From: a virus
Length of the DNA: 64,000 nt
Strand: one strand, 5' to 3'
Virus record (IMG/VR): IMGVR_UViG_3300027621_000003
Location: 124,001 to 188,000 of that record
The position numbers were made by a program, and so were the translations under genes. Each line of letters starts with the position of its first letter. Within the stretch, counting starts at the first letter, position 1. The notes beneath the pieces are model-generated. The model was not told the DNA's origin, searched no databases, and worked only from the letters and a program-made list of their open reading frames with translations. Of this stretch, positions 32,058 through 41,349 are shown one piece after another.

Positions 32058-33005
32058 ATGACAAAATTAAAAAAGTTTAAAGAAACCGTACCACCTTGGA
32101 TGAACCTATCACTTATTGATGTGTTAGAAATGATTGACCCATCAAATACTAATAAATTTTTACCTATGTTGACAAACATTGTTGATTCATCATTCAAAAA
32201 TAAAGTTGGTGATTGGAAAGAAGACACTATAGATTATATTCGTAGAATTGAAGATATTGCACCACACTTAAAAGGTACTTTTGATATTTTAGACCCATCA
32301 TTTGTTTTTAGTTTTTGGAGTGGGTTACAACATATTCCCAACAATGAATTAGATTCTTTAGTAGACTTTATTGAAATGTATGAAAAACATCAAATTACTG
32401 GTGTAGATATTAATCAAATAAAGACTTTGACTGAAATTGAAAGTGTCATCAATTTAATTAACATAAAAAACATAGGAAAAGAGTTTTCTAAACAAACATA
32501 TGTTGATTTAGATACTGAAAAATGGTTGGTTATTAGACCGTTAACCTACGAAGCATCATTAAAATATGGAGCACATACTAAATGGTGTACCGCAGCAAAA
32601 CATAACCCATATCAATTTTTTAGATATACTGAAGAGGGTGTTTTAGTTTATTGTATAAATAAAGATACTGGATATAAATTAGCGTTTCATATGTTTAGAA
32701 ATGGTAACAAATTTTATGACATTTCATTTTGGAACTCCGTTGATGAAAGAATAGATTCTTTATCAGCTGAAATTGATTTTGATGTTTATCAGTTAATTAA
32801 AAATATCTATACATCTTCAGAAACTAAAACCAATAAAGAACTTGGTGGTGAGTATTGGGTACAATCTCATGATTTACACATGAAAGAAGATGAATTATCA
32901 CCAATACCTCTTGGAGATGGTGAACCAATTAGAACTGTTAACAGACGTGTTAGAAATGAAGTTTCAATAATAATTAATGAACCCATGGAACAACAAATTG
33001 ATTAG
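32058..33005 (+). CDS. WCTA-motif protein, host-promoter class
   Basis: 315 residues. ASLKYGAHTKWCTAA (core) and FFRYTEEGVLVYCIN match the two larger paralogues, but it lacks the first Cys of ASC and the N-terminal tag. It is under TATCTTTG (32034-32041) rather than TATTTAT. The ATG at 32058 is used; the longer in-frame reading would cross tRNA-Ser(GCT). Confidence 0.75.
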   Translation: MTKLKKFKETVPPWMNLSLIDVLEMIDPSNTNKFLPMLTNIVDSSFKNKVGDWKEDTIDYIRRIEDIAPHLKGTFDILDPSFVFSFWSGLQHIPNNELDSLVDFIEMYEKHQITGVDINQIKTLTEIESVINLINIKNIGKEFSKQTYVDLDTEKWLVIRPLTYEASLKYGAHTKWCTAAKHNPYQFFRYTEEGVLVYCINKDTGYKLAFHMFRNGNKFYDISFWNSVDERIDSLSAEIDFDVYQLIKNIYTSSETKTNKELGGEYWVQSHDLHMKEDELSPIPLGDGEPIRTVNRRVRNEVSIIINEPMEQQID

Positions 33006-33012
33006 AGTGGGC

Positions 33013-33738
33013 CTATAGATTATGATGGTGGATGATGGTCCACTTTCCATCATAATCTTCAACCAAGGCTGTACAACTTTCACACCAATCACCTGAGTTC
33101 ATATATTTTTCACTCAACTCAACTTTGTGAATGTGTCCACAAACAGCCACATCACAATTTTTTTGTTTGGACAAAAGTACTGCGTTTTTTTCAAAATCAC
33201 CAACAAAATTAACCGCCGCTTTAACACCTTGTTTAATATCATTAGATATTGAATAATATGGTAGTTTTCTGAGTTCTCTGTATTTGTTATAAACTCTATT
33301 TAACCACAAAGCAAAATCATATCCAATAGAACCTATTTTTGCAATTAGTTTGAATTTTGATGAGAATACATCTAAAACATCTCCATGAAAAATATAATAT
33401 AATCTCTTATCAATACCTTTATACATCAAATCTTTTTTTATTGTAATATTACCTAATGTTAGTCCCATGTAGTTTTCTAAAAAATCATCGTGGTTACCTT
33501 TAACCCAAACCACATTAGTTCCTTTTTCAGCCATCTTAAGTATTTTTCTAATGACTTTAGTATGTGAATCTTTCCATTTTGAACCACGTTTCATTGCCCA
33601 CCCATCAATAATATCACCATTAAGAAATAAATTATGACACTCAATTGTTTCCAAAAAATTAATAATATCTTTTGACCTTGAAGCTTTTGAACCTAAATGT
33701 AAATCTGAAATTATAACCGTTCTATAACTCATGACCAA
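33013..33738 (-). CDS. LpxH-like calcineurin phosphoesterase
   Basis: 241 residues. Metal motifs SDLHLGS, NGDIIDGW, KGNHDD, FHGD and CGHIH in the order of UDP-2,3-diacylglucosamine diphosphatase-like proteins. It could act on lipid A precursors or envelope nucleotides. It overlaps the GT2 gene end by 10 bases, so the two are an operon. Confidence 0.85.
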   Translation of the reverse strand: MVMSYRTVIISDLHLGSKASRSKDIINFLETIECHNLFLNGDIIDGWAMKRGSKWKDSHTKVIRKILKMAEKGTNVVWVKGNHDDFLENYMGLTLGNITIKKDLMYKGIDKRLYYIFHGDVLDVFSSKFKLIAKIGSIGYDFALWLNRVYNKYRELRKLPYYSISNDIKQGVKAAVNFVGDFEKNAVLLSKQKNCDVAVCGHIHKVELSEKYMNSGDWCESCTALVEDYDGKWTIIHHHNL

Positions 33739-34436
33739 TACGAATGTGTTTTTTCAAAAAAACTTTGGTTATTTCTATTAAGAAAAGAAAGGAACATTAA
33801 TTTAGCCATGTACCAAACACCTTTAGATTTTAATCTTCTTGATGATGTGTGTATTATATTTTTTGATAAAATAAAATCTTTTGAGTTAACTTTTTTACTT
33901 AAGTTATAATCTTCAGCAAATTTATCATTTGGATTAAATCCACCAAGTTTAAAATAACTTTCAGTATTAAACAACATAATTCCACCCAATGCAAATGGTC
34001 CTGTTATTCTGTGAAATTTTTGTATTAAATCAAAAAACTTAAAAAAGTTGTTATATTTGTTATCTGCGGTTCTAACTTTACAAGTAAGTAATGAACCTTT
34101 TTTAGTAATAATTTCATTTAATATTTTTTCTAAAAAATCTGTATCTTTAATTTCCATGTCTGAATCCAAAAACAAAGTGTATGGTGTTTCAGACATTAAA
34201 CCACCTTGATGTCTACCATAAGCTGGATATCCACCGCCAATTATTAAAATTTGAATGTTTTTATTTCTTTCAGAATTTATATGATGAACTGTTACCATAT
34301 CATCACTAATGTCAGCAACAATCACCAATAAATCTTTAGAATTTTTTTGTTTGTTAAGAGAATTTAAAATGTTTCGGACATTCTCTTTTTCATTTTTACA
34401 CGGTATAACTACCGTTAATATATCTTGTAATTCCAT
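33729..34436 (-). CDS. GT2-family glycosyltransferase
   Basis: 235 residues. VVIPCKNEKENV (start strand), LFLDSDMEIK (DxD), and GPFALGGIMLFNTESYFKLG followed by AEDYNLSKK (ED) fit a family-2 GT-A transferase. With LpxH-like partner, suggests lipopolysaccharide or glycolipid modification. TATTTAT box 34443-34449. Confidence 0.85.
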   Translation of the reverse strand: MELQDILTVVIPCKNEKENVRNILNSLNKQKNSKDLLVIVADISDDMVTVHHINSERNKNIQILIIGGGYPAYGRHQGGLMSETPYTLFLDSDMEIKDTDFLEKILNEIITKKGSLLTCKVRTADNKYNNFFKFFDLIQKFHRITGPFALGGIMLFNTESYFKLGGFNPNDKFAEDYNLSKKVNSKDFILSKNIIHTSSRRLKSKGVWYMAKLMFLSFLNRNNQSFFEKTHSYWS

Positions 34437-34498
34437 ACATCTATAAATAGAAAATGGAATGTTTGAGAATATTATATTAATATTAAATTACTATAGAA

Positions 34499-35086
34499 TT
34501 AAGATTTAATACCCAACTTTTTTCTATACTTTGATATATTACACGCCCAATATACAGCTTTGGTTTTGTCATGTTTTGTGTCACATTTGTGACGTACTCT
34601 AAAATTTTTCTTTGTTTCGGGCTTGTTATTTGGGTCACCAAATTTAACCATTTTAATATCACCACTTGGTTCTTTTACATACACAGCAAATTTCTTTAAT
34701 TTACCTGAAGTTTTAAATGGCGAATTTAATTTAACATTTTTTCCGTTATATTCAGCCTCATTAATAGATTCATCATCCTCTTCTATTAAAAATGGAATAT
34801 CTAACCAAACTTCATCACCTTCAAACATTGCTGTTTTTCCAATATCAGTTTTTAATAACCACTCATCATCTTCACAAAGTTGGACTAACCCATTTTTCCA
34901 AAGACCACGTGTTTCATTTATTAACGAAAAAAACTCATCTGAAAATGGTATAAAAACATTTTCAACTAAAGGCAAATCATATTCTTTGTGATATTTTAAT
35001 CCTTCTGAGATTTCAACACCTTCTTTTATTAGAATACCTTTTTTTGGTAAGTTTTCTTTTAATATATAACGAATAAAATTTTTCAT
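34499..35086 (-). CDS. Tagged DUF5872-like protein
   Basis: 195 residues. Tag MKNFIRYILKEN (ILKE|N). Middle and C-terminus: EAEYNGKNVKLNSPF ... KKFAVYVKEPSGDIKMVKFGD ... RVRHKCDTKHDKTKAVYWAC, the pattern of a DUF5872-like domain known from phage structural proteins. Its ATG overlaps the PPK2 stop. Confidence 0.75.
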   Translation of the reverse strand: MKNFIRYILKENLPKKGILIKEGVEISEGLKYHKEYDLPLVENVFIPFSDEFFSLINETRGLWKNGLVQLCEDDEWLLKTDIGKTAMFEGDEVWLDIPFLIEEDDESINEAEYNGKNVKLNSPFKTSGKLKKFAVYVKEPSGDIKMVKFGDPNNKPETKKNFRVRHKCDTKHDKTKAVYWACNISKYRKKLGIKS

Positions 35087-36186
35087 TATTCCGGCCTCAA
35101 TACAGTTAATGCTTCAGGATATTCTTTACTTAAGAATTCTTCATTTTTTCCTTTATATGGTATGTTCTGTAAAACATATCTTATTGAATTTAATCCTGAC
35201 ACTCTTTTATCTGACGAATCTAAAATAACCCAAGGATGGTTTACCGTTGATGTCCTATCAAATAGTTTTTCTTTGAATTCAGTAAATCTATCCCATAAAT
35301 CTAACATCTTTTCATCATTAGGTGAATATTTCCATTTCTTTAATGGTGAACTTAATCTTTGTTTGAATCTTTTTCCCATGGTTTCTTTATCAATTGAGAA
35401 CCAAAGTTTGAAAAGGAAATCTCCATTTTCTACTAGTGAATTTTCAAAGTTCTCAACGTTTTCCATAAAGTCTTCATATTCTTCAGGAGTACCATAACCA
35501 GCAACAGGTTCAACTAAACCTCTGTTGTACCAACTTCTATCAAATAAATTGATTTTACCTGGTTCAATTTGTTTTCTATATCTACCCCACCAATCAGCTC
35601 TATCATCAGGTGTTGGAATTCCAAGTTGAATAACTTTAAATCCTTTTGGATTAATATTTTCTGTGAACTTTTTAATTGATGAACCTTTACCCGCACTGTC
35701 TCTACCTTCAAAAACAATAAGAACGGTTTTACCTGTTTCAGCCAACCACTCTTGTAATTTAATTAATTCAACTTGTAATCCGTATAGTTCTTTGTTAAAG
35801 ATTTTTTTAGGTACAATTGAAATATCTTCATTTCCAAAACCAAAATCATCAGTTTCAGGTTCTATACCATAAATTCCTTTTTCTCTAAACTCTAATGATG
35901 TAAAGATTCTTAAGAAATAGTCTTCAACATTTTTCTTACGATTACCTTTTTTCAACATCACATTTTTAAGGTTTTTTTCAATCAAATCAAAGTCAATAAT
36001 GTTGGTCTCACCAAACTTAATAACCTTATCAATAAGTTTTTTAATCGTAGATGAATATAAACCACTAAACTTTATAATGTTTAGAATATTTTGTGCATGT
36101 TTGTTAATAGAATTTAAATCTTGGTCTTCTTTAATAAGACCCATCATTGTTTTTATTTTTTTTACTTCTGTTATTAAATCAAACAT
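35086..36186 (-). CDS. ppk2: Polyphosphate kinase 2 with N-terminal virion-type tag
   Basis: 366 residues. Residues ~130-366 are a full PPK2 domain: Walker A GRDSAGKGSS, lid-like IPTPDDRADWWGRYRK, Walker B NLFDRSWYNR, and KWKYSPNDEKMLDLWDR. PPK2 transfers phosphate between polyphosphate and nucleotides. An extra ~130-residue N-terminus starts VKKIKTMMGLIKED, like the RIKEMMGLLIED tags at 59993 and 60499. TATTTAT box 36191-36197. Operon with the DUF5872-like gene. Confidence 0.92.
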   Translation of the reverse strand: MFDLITEVKKIKTMMGLIKEDQDLNSINKHAQNILNIIKFSGLYSSTIKKLIDKVIKFGETNIIDFDLIEKNLKNVMLKKGNRKKNVEDYFLRIFTSLEFREKGIYGIEPETDDFGFGNEDISIVPKKIFNKELYGLQVELIKLQEWLAETGKTVLIVFEGRDSAGKGSSIKKFTENINPKGFKVIQLGIPTPDDRADWWGRYRKQIEPGKINLFDRSWYNRGLVEPVAGYGTPEEYEDFMENVENFENSLVENGDFLFKLWFSIDKETMGKRFKQRLSSPLKKWKYSPNDEKMLDLWDRFTEFKEKLFDRTSTVNHPWVILDSSDKRVSGLNSIRYVLQNIPYKGKNEEFLSKEYPEALTVLRPE

Positions 36187-36705
36187 ATATATAAATACTC
36201 AGTCACCCTAAAACCTTTTTATTTCTTTTTCAGTGTTCTAAATCAACAATAATTCAACAATTAATGATAATAGTGTAAGTTCGGGGAAAAATAATAAAAA
36301 CAATACCCAATTGGGTACAAATATGACTAAAATGGGGTTAATAATGCCCGATTAGGTACAAATAAGGGAAATATAGGTCAAAATAACCCAATTTATGGCT
36401 CAAATTTACCCCAAAATGAGCTAAATTCACCCCAAAATGAGCCACAAACGGGTAATAGGTCAAAATTTAGGTCAAAATGGAGAAAATAGCGGTAATTCAA
36501 GTAATTTGGGCGGTAATATGGGGAATTCAAGTAATTTGGGCGGTAATATGGGGAATTCAAATAGAAATACACCTCAAAATGGTGAAAATATGGGTAATTT
36601 GGGGTTAAATATGGGGAATTCAGGTGGTAAAAATGATATTAAAAATTTTACTATGGGTTTTAACCTATTCTTGTAAGGTAATATTTATAGTAAAACTAAG
36701 ATACT
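36187..36705. repeat. Low-complexity region
   Basis: Between the PPK2 start and the GH19 gene; A/G-rich with short repeats (ACCCCAAAATGAGC twice, the 30-base unit twice, WTTGGGTA-like words). No RNA gene or clear ORF other than the doubtful one. Confidence 0.6.
36437..36676 (+). CDS. Doubtful ORF, Asn/Gly repeat
   Basis: 79 codons of N/G/S-rich sequence with two copies of a 30-base unit at 36501-36530 and 36531-36560 (SSNLGGNMGN). No TATTTAT or TAnnTTTG box close to the start, and upstream DNA (36290-36436) is also low-complexity with a repeated ACCCCAAAATGAGC. Coding status uncertain. Confidence 0.3.
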   Translation: MSHKRVIGQNLGQNGENSGNSSNLGGNMGNSSNLGGNMGNSNRNTPQNGENMGNLGLNMGNSGGKNDIKNFTMGFNLFL

Positions 36706-37536
36706 ATGATATTAAAAAATGGTTCAAAAGGAGAAGAGGTTAAAGCTCTTCAAAAAAAATTAGGATTAGTTGCTGATGGTAACTTTGGTCCTGGAACTGA
36801 AAAAGCAATTAAAGAATGGCAAATAAAAAATGGATTGACAGCTGATGGAATCATCGGACCATCATCATTAAAAAAACTTGGATTAGGTGCAACACCTGCA
36901 GTAATCAAAGAAGACGTTGTTATTCCTAAAGGTAGTCCAATCAATTTAGAAAAATTAAAAGGACATATACCTGACTCTGTAATTGCACAAATTCCAACAG
37001 TAATGGAAAAATTCCAAATTAACACTCCTTTAAGATTGGCACATTTCTTGGCACAATGTGGACACGAATCAGGTGGATTCAAAGCAACACAAGAAAACTT
37101 AAATTACTCTGCGGATGGTCTTAAAAAGATTTTCCCTAAATATTTCCCTGGTAACATTGCCGAATCTTACGCAAGAAACCCTGAAAAAATCGCATCAAAA
37201 GTTTATGGTGGTAGAATGGGTAATGGTGGTGAAGAAACTAAAGAAGGTTATAAATTCAGAGGTAGAGGTTACATCCAATTGACGGGTAAAGAAAACTATA
37301 CATCTTTTGCAAAATCAATCGGTGAAGATACTGTCTCAAACCCTGATTTGGTTGCTACCAAATACGCATTGGCGTCAGCAGGTTGGTTCTTCAGTAAAAA
37401 CGGATTAAATGCAATTTCTGATAAAGGAGCTAACGATGCTACAGTAACATCTGTTACGAAACGAGTTAATGGTGGGATAATAGGTTTACCTGATAGAATT
37501 AAACACTTTAAAGAGTATTATCACTTATTATCGTAA
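36706..37536 (+). CDS. GH19 endolysin with peptidoglycan-binding domain
   Basis: 276 residues. Residues ~1-60: PG_binding_1 (VKALQKKLGLVADGNFGPGTE). Residues ~85-276: GH19 lysozyme/chitinase fold with the catalytic Glu in QCGHESGGF and FRGRGYIQLTGKENY. Cleaves host peptidoglycan. TATTTAT box 36682-36688. No tag. Confidence 0.92.
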   Translation: MILKNGSKGEEVKALQKKLGLVADGNFGPGTEKAIKEWQIKNGLTADGIIGPSSLKKLGLGATPAVIKEDVVIPKGSPINLEKLKGHIPDSVIAQIPTVMEKFQINTPLRLAHFLAQCGHESGGFKATQENLNYSADGLKKIFPKYFPGNIAESYARNPEKIASKVYGGRMGNGGEETKEGYKFRGRGYIQLTGKENYTSFAKSIGEDTVSNPDLVATKYALASAGWFFSKNGLNAISDKGANDATVTSVTKRVNGGIIGLPDRIKHFKEYYHLLS

Positions 37537-37601
37537 TCCTCAAATAAAATTATTTTTAAGAAAAGTGTTGTTAATTCAACACTTTTTTTTATCTTTGTTG
37601 T

Positions 37602-37823
37602 ATGAACACAGTAAATGATGATTTTAGTTGGGTAATAAAGGTTTTAAATTCTTGTGAAACAATTAGCCATGTTATGAGTACCGAAAAACTATTTGATAAT
37701 TTTAAAAATAAACACAAGGATTATTTTAAGAGTTTGGGTAAAAACAACCTTCTTAAAAAAACTATTAAAAATGAATTTAAAACTTTAATGAGAGAAAAAT
37801 TAACAATCATTAAAAATGCGTAA
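37602..37823 (+). CDS. Hypothetical helical protein
   Basis: 73 residues, Lys-rich, no recognised domain. TATCTTTG box a few bases upstream. Confidence 0.6.
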   Translation: MNTVNDDFSWVIKVLNSCETISHVMSTEKLFDNFKNKHKDYFKSLGKNNLLKKTIKNEFKTLMREKLTIIKNA

Positions 37824-37874
37824 TTTTTTACACTAATACGTGAGATTTTTTTAACTTGGATATATTTATATATC

Positions 37875-37940
37875 TCCACCTTCGGGTGTCTTTTTATATA
37901 TACCTTTTCCACAAGACCCAAGAAATTGGGTCTTTTTTTT
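37875..37940 (+). terminator. Two tandem terminators
   Basis: CACC-TTCG-GGTG (37877-37888) with T-run, then AAGACCCAA-GAAA-TTGGGTCTT (37913-37934) with T-run. Confidence 0.85.
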
Positions 37941-37970
37941 ACCAATTTTTTTTATTACATTTGAAAAACT

Positions 37971-38405
37971 ATGGACAAACTAAATCAACTCTATCATTTT
38001 ATGGGATACAAATTTTCCCAAACAGTAAAATGTAATCACAATGAAAAATTGAATGAAGATGTGTTTATTCAATCAAAATGGGAATTACCTCATTTAGAGT
38101 ATTCAATTGAAGACATTGTTCGCATGGAAGATAATGGTGACATTATCTCATATTTCCAAGATGTATATTGTACACCATTTTTTTGTTGGGATGGCGCAAT
38201 GGAAGTGGTTGATAAAATTGAATTGACTCCATGTAATGATGGGTTCCCATTTGTTATTTTATCGGGAAAATATTTCAGTATTGAAATTGATGGTGAACTT
38301 TTTGTAATTGAAAGAGAACACTCAGATAACAAATTAGAAATTTTAGAAGAATTAGTTTATGAATTCTTAAACTATTATTATACTAATGTAGAAAAAAATA
38401 ATTAA
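37971..38405 (+). CDS. Hypothetical acidic protein
   Basis: 144 residues, acidic, no recognised domain. Host-type TACATTTG box just upstream. Confidence 0.65.
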   Translation: MDKLNQLYHFMGYKFSQTVKCNHNEKLNEDVFIQSKWELPHLEYSIEDIVRMEDNGDIISYFQDVYCTPFFCWDGAMEVVDKIELTPCNDGFPFVILSGKYFSIEIDGELFVIEREHSDNKLEILEELVYEFLNYYYTNVEKNN

Positions 38406-38414
38406 CTTTGTAAT

Positions 38415-39092
38415 ATGAAACAGTATATCTATTTGGATGATGTAAGAACTCCCACTCAGGGTGTAGGTGATGATAACCAGCCTTGGGTGGTTGTTCGTTC
38501 CTACAATGAGTTTGTAGAGAAGGTGAATGAGATTGGTTTGGAAAATATTCAATCTATTTCTTTGGACCATGATTTGGGTGATACTGCAATGGCGGAATGG
38601 CACAGAAATGTTTATAAAAACTACGAATTGAACTACGATAACATTACCGAAAAAACTGGTATGGATTGTACCAAGTGGTTGGTTGAACAATGGATGGATG
38701 GAAAACCTGTTGTTGATGTGGTTGTTCACTCTGCAAATGCGATTGGTAGTGGAAATATGATGGGTTATATCAACAACTACAGACACATTAACAAATTACC
38801 TCAAAATTGTGTAAGAGTTCGGATTGAACATACTATTAAGATTATGAAAACAAATATTAAAGAAATAGAAGATAAACTTGAGAATTTCAAAGCCGTTCAA
38901 TATAGAATGGGTGATAAAGGTATGGATTATTGTTTTGAACACTACAGTTCATTTGAAGAAATTGAAGATGAAGAATTTCATAAATTGAGAAATGAATTTT
39001 TGGATAGTATGAAAAAAATACGTTCATATGTTGAAAACAAAATTGAAACATTGTCAGAAGAAATTGATGATACACCATGGGGAGACTATTAA
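38415..39092 (+). CDS. Cyclic-phosphate processing receiver-like (cREC) protein
   Basis: 225 residues. Residues ~1-130: YIYLDDVRTP ... VVVRSYNEFVE ... SLDHDLGD ... MDCTKWLVE ... VVHSANAIGSGNM, the signature of cREC domains described with nucleotide-based signalling. C-terminus is a coiled helical extension. Possible role in handling cyclic oligonucleotide signals is inference. Confidence 0.75.
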   Translation: MKQYIYLDDVRTPTQGVGDDNQPWVVVRSYNEFVEKVNEIGLENIQSISLDHDLGDTAMAEWHRNVYKNYELNYDNITEKTGMDCTKWLVEQWMDGKPVVDVVVHSANAIGSGNMMGYINNYRHINKLPQNCVRVRIEHTIKIMKTNIKEIEDKLENFKAVQYRMGDKGMDYCFEHYSSFEEIEDEEFHKLRNEFLDSMKKIRSYVENKIETLSEEIDDTPWGDY

Positions 39093-39220
39093 AATTAATA
39101 TATGATTGTTTACCTTTGTCATACTTTGGTACTTTTTTTAACCATGATGCTCACAGTATTGTTTCAAAAAAAGGAAAAAAAATAATAAACAATATCAAAT
39201 AAATTAACTATCTTTGCATC

Positions 39221-39979
39221 ATGATGAACATTGTACACATATCAGACACACACGGATTCCACAGAAACGTTAATGTTCCTTTTGGTCAGGTGTTAATTCA
39301 CAGCGGTGACATCAGTAATCGCGGTGAAAGATATCAGGTAGAAGACTTTATTGATTGGTTTGTTAATCAACCCCACAAATATAAAATCTTCATTGCTGGT
39401 AATCATGATATCTGTTTTGATGAACATCACCCTTTGAATGAAAATAAGTTGGAGAAACATCTTATTGGTGAAAACTACACACCATTAAAACCAACGTGGT
39501 TAAATAACATCTTGGATAATTTGCCCGACAATGTGTTCTACTTGGAAAATGATGGTTGTGAAATTGAAGGTGTTAAGTTTTGGGGTTCTCCTACAACTCC
39601 TTGGTTTGGTGGTGATTTTTGGGTATTCAACAAACAAAGAGGTTACGACATCAAACAAGTATGGGATAAAATACCTATGGACACTCACGTAGTGATTACT
39701 CATGGTCCCGTGATGTATAAGTGTGATTACATCCCACAACAACAATTCTTTGCTGGTTGTGAAGACTTGGAACGCAAAGTACAAGAGGTTAAACCTATCC
39801 TTCATTTGTCAGGACATATCCACGAAGGTTATAGTTGGGCATACAATGGTAGTACCGAATTCTTTAACGGTAGTGTCTTGGATGCTAATTACGAAATGAA
39901 GAATGACCCTTGGGAAATTGAACTAAATGTTCACTACAAAGAAGTAAAAGTTCTAAATAACATTTTAACCCCTAACTAA
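39221..39979 (+). CDS. Calcineurin-like metallophosphoesterase
   Basis: 252 residues. VHISDTHG, HSGDISNRG, IAGNHD, ITHGP and LSGHIHEG are the five metal motifs of MPE enzymes (phosphodiesterase or phosphatase). Host-type TATCTTTG box 4-5 bases before the ATG. Confidence 0.88.
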   Translation: MMNIVHISDTHGFHRNVNVPFGQVLIHSGDISNRGERYQVEDFIDWFVNQPHKYKIFIAGNHDICFDEHHPLNENKLEKHLIGENYTPLKPTWLNNILDNLPDNVFYLENDGCEIEGVKFWGSPTTPWFGGDFWVFNKQRGYDIKQVWDKIPMDTHVVITHGPVMYKCDYIPQQQFFAGCEDLERKVQEVKPILHLSGHIHEGYSWAYNGSTEFFNGSVLDANYEMKNDPWEIELNVHYKEVKVLNNILTPN

Positions 39980-39993
39980 TGTTGGGGGTTTTT
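39967..39993 (+). terminator. Terminator overlapping the stop
   Basis: AACCCC / GGGGTT stem with T-run, before the iscU box. Confidence 0.75.
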
Positions 39994-40006
39994 ATATTTA
40001 TTGTAT

Positions 40007-40399
40007 ATGGCATATTCAGATAAAGTTATTGACCACTACACAAATCCAAGAAATATTGGAACGTTAGATAAGAACGACTCAAGAGTTGGTACAGGTTTAG
40101 TTGGCGCACCAGAATGTGGTGATGTTATGCGTTTGCAGATAATGGTTGAGAATGATATTATTACTGACGCTAAATTTAAAACTTTTGGATGTGGTTCAGC
40201 AATTGCATCGTCATCTTTAGCAACAGAGTGGTTAAAAGGAAAATCATTGACTGACGCTTTAAAAATTGACAATATGGAAATTGTTGAAGAGTTGGCTCTT
40301 CCTCCAGTTAAAATACATTGTTCAGTTTTAGCAGAAGATGCTATAAAACAAGCCATTGAAGATTACCAAAAGAAACAATGTACGGAAATACAAATTTAA
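40007..40399 (+). CDS. iscU: IscU-like iron-sulfur scaffold
   Basis: 130 residues. Cys37 in APECGDVM, Cys63 in TFGCGSA and Cys106 in IHCSVLAED, plus Asp39 and the LPPVK chaperone-binding motif, all as in bacterial IscU. Assembles Fe-S clusters. TATTTAT box 39995-40001, 5 bases before ATG. First gene of an operon with paaA and iscA. Confidence 0.93.
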   Translation: MAYSDKVIDHYTNPRNIGTLDKNDSRVGTGLVGAPECGDVMRLQIMVENDIITDAKFKTFGCGSAIASSSLATEWLKGKSLTDALKIDNMEIVEELALPPVKIHCSVLAEDAIKQAIEDYQKKQCTEIQI

Positions 40400-41349
40400 C
40401 CAAAGACTTTGTTGTTGATGATGACCCGATAAAACTTGCTGAGTTTGAGGCAAGGATTGCTTCAGGTGATAAGATTGAACCAAAAGATTGGATGCCATCA
40501 GAATATAGAAAACAACTTATCCGTATGATTGAGCAACACGCTCACTCAGAAATTATTGGTTCATTACCTGAAGGCACTTGGATTACAAGAGCACCTGGTT
40601 TTAGAAGAAAGTTAGCGTTAATGGCAAAAGTTCAAGATGAGGTTGGTCATGCTCAACTTTTATATTCTGCGGCTGAGACTCTTGGAAAACCACGTGAGGA
40701 TATGGTTAACGATTTAATTTCGGGTAAATCAAAATATTCCAACGTATTTAATTATCCCTCTAAGACTTGGGCTGATACTGCGGTAATTGGGTGGTTGATT
40801 GATGCTGCAGCAATTGTAAATCAACTTGCAAATGCTAAAGGTTCTTATGGGCCTTATTGTAGAGCATTAGAACGTATCTGTTACGAAGAAAGTTTCCATT
40901 TGAAACAAGGACATGACAACACGGTTTATCTTGCAACAGGAACACCACAACAAAGAGAAATGGTACAAGATGCTCTTAACAGATGGTGGAGACCTGTAAT
41001 TCATTTTTTTGGTCCACCAGATTCACAATCAGTTCATTCTGAAAAACTTATCAAATGGAAAATCAAAATGATGACAAATGACGAAATGAGAAATCAATTC
41101 TTCAGTATGTACGTTCCAAAGATAGAAGAACTTGGTTTAACATTACCTGATGCCGATTTAAAGAAAAATGATGACGGAACATGGACTTATTCTGACCCTG
41201 ATTGGGATGAGTTTTGGGCGGTTGTTAAAGGTAATGGTCCTTGTAATAAAGAACGAATTGCCGTTAGACGTATGGCTGAGGAACGTGGAAGATGGGTGAG
41301 AAAGGCCTTACAAAATAAAGATTCTGTTTATGTATCACCGTTAGCATGA
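40378..41349 (+). CDS. paaA: PaaA-like phenylacetyl-CoA epoxidase subunit
   Basis: 323 residues, full family length. [55 protein letters not shown] and [10 protein letters not shown] carry the diiron Glu/His ligands of PaaA. Bacterial PaaA adds oxygen to phenylacetyl-CoA with PaaB/C/D/E partners, none seen here. Overlaps iscU by 22 bases and iscA by 4, so translation is coupled. Substrate in a phage is unknown. Confidence 0.93.
   Translation: MYGNTNLTKDFVVDDDPIKLAEFEARIASGDKIEPKDWMPSEYRKQLIRMIEQHAHSEIIGSLPEGTWITRAPGFRRKLALMAKVQDEVGHAQLLYSAAETLGKPREDMVNDLISGKSKYSNVFNYPSKTWADTAVIGWLIDAAAIVNQLANAKGSYGPYCRALERICYEESFHLKQGHDNTVYLATGTPQQREMVQDALNRWWRPVIHFFGPPDSQSVHSEKLIKWKIKMMTNDEMRNQFFSMYVPKIEELGLTLPDADLKKNDDGTWTYSDPDWDEFWAVVKGNGPCNKERIAVRRMAEERGRWVRKALQNKDSVYVSPLA

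Noticed and set aside
36437-36676. Asn/Gly-rich ORF as a structural protein
   Set aside because: Low complexity continues upstream of the ORF, and no promoter box is present; kept only as a doubtful feature.
39144-39185. 13-codon ORF after a TACCTTTG-like box
   Set aside because: Too short and ends in poly-Lys from an A-rich tract; no terminator or conservation visible.
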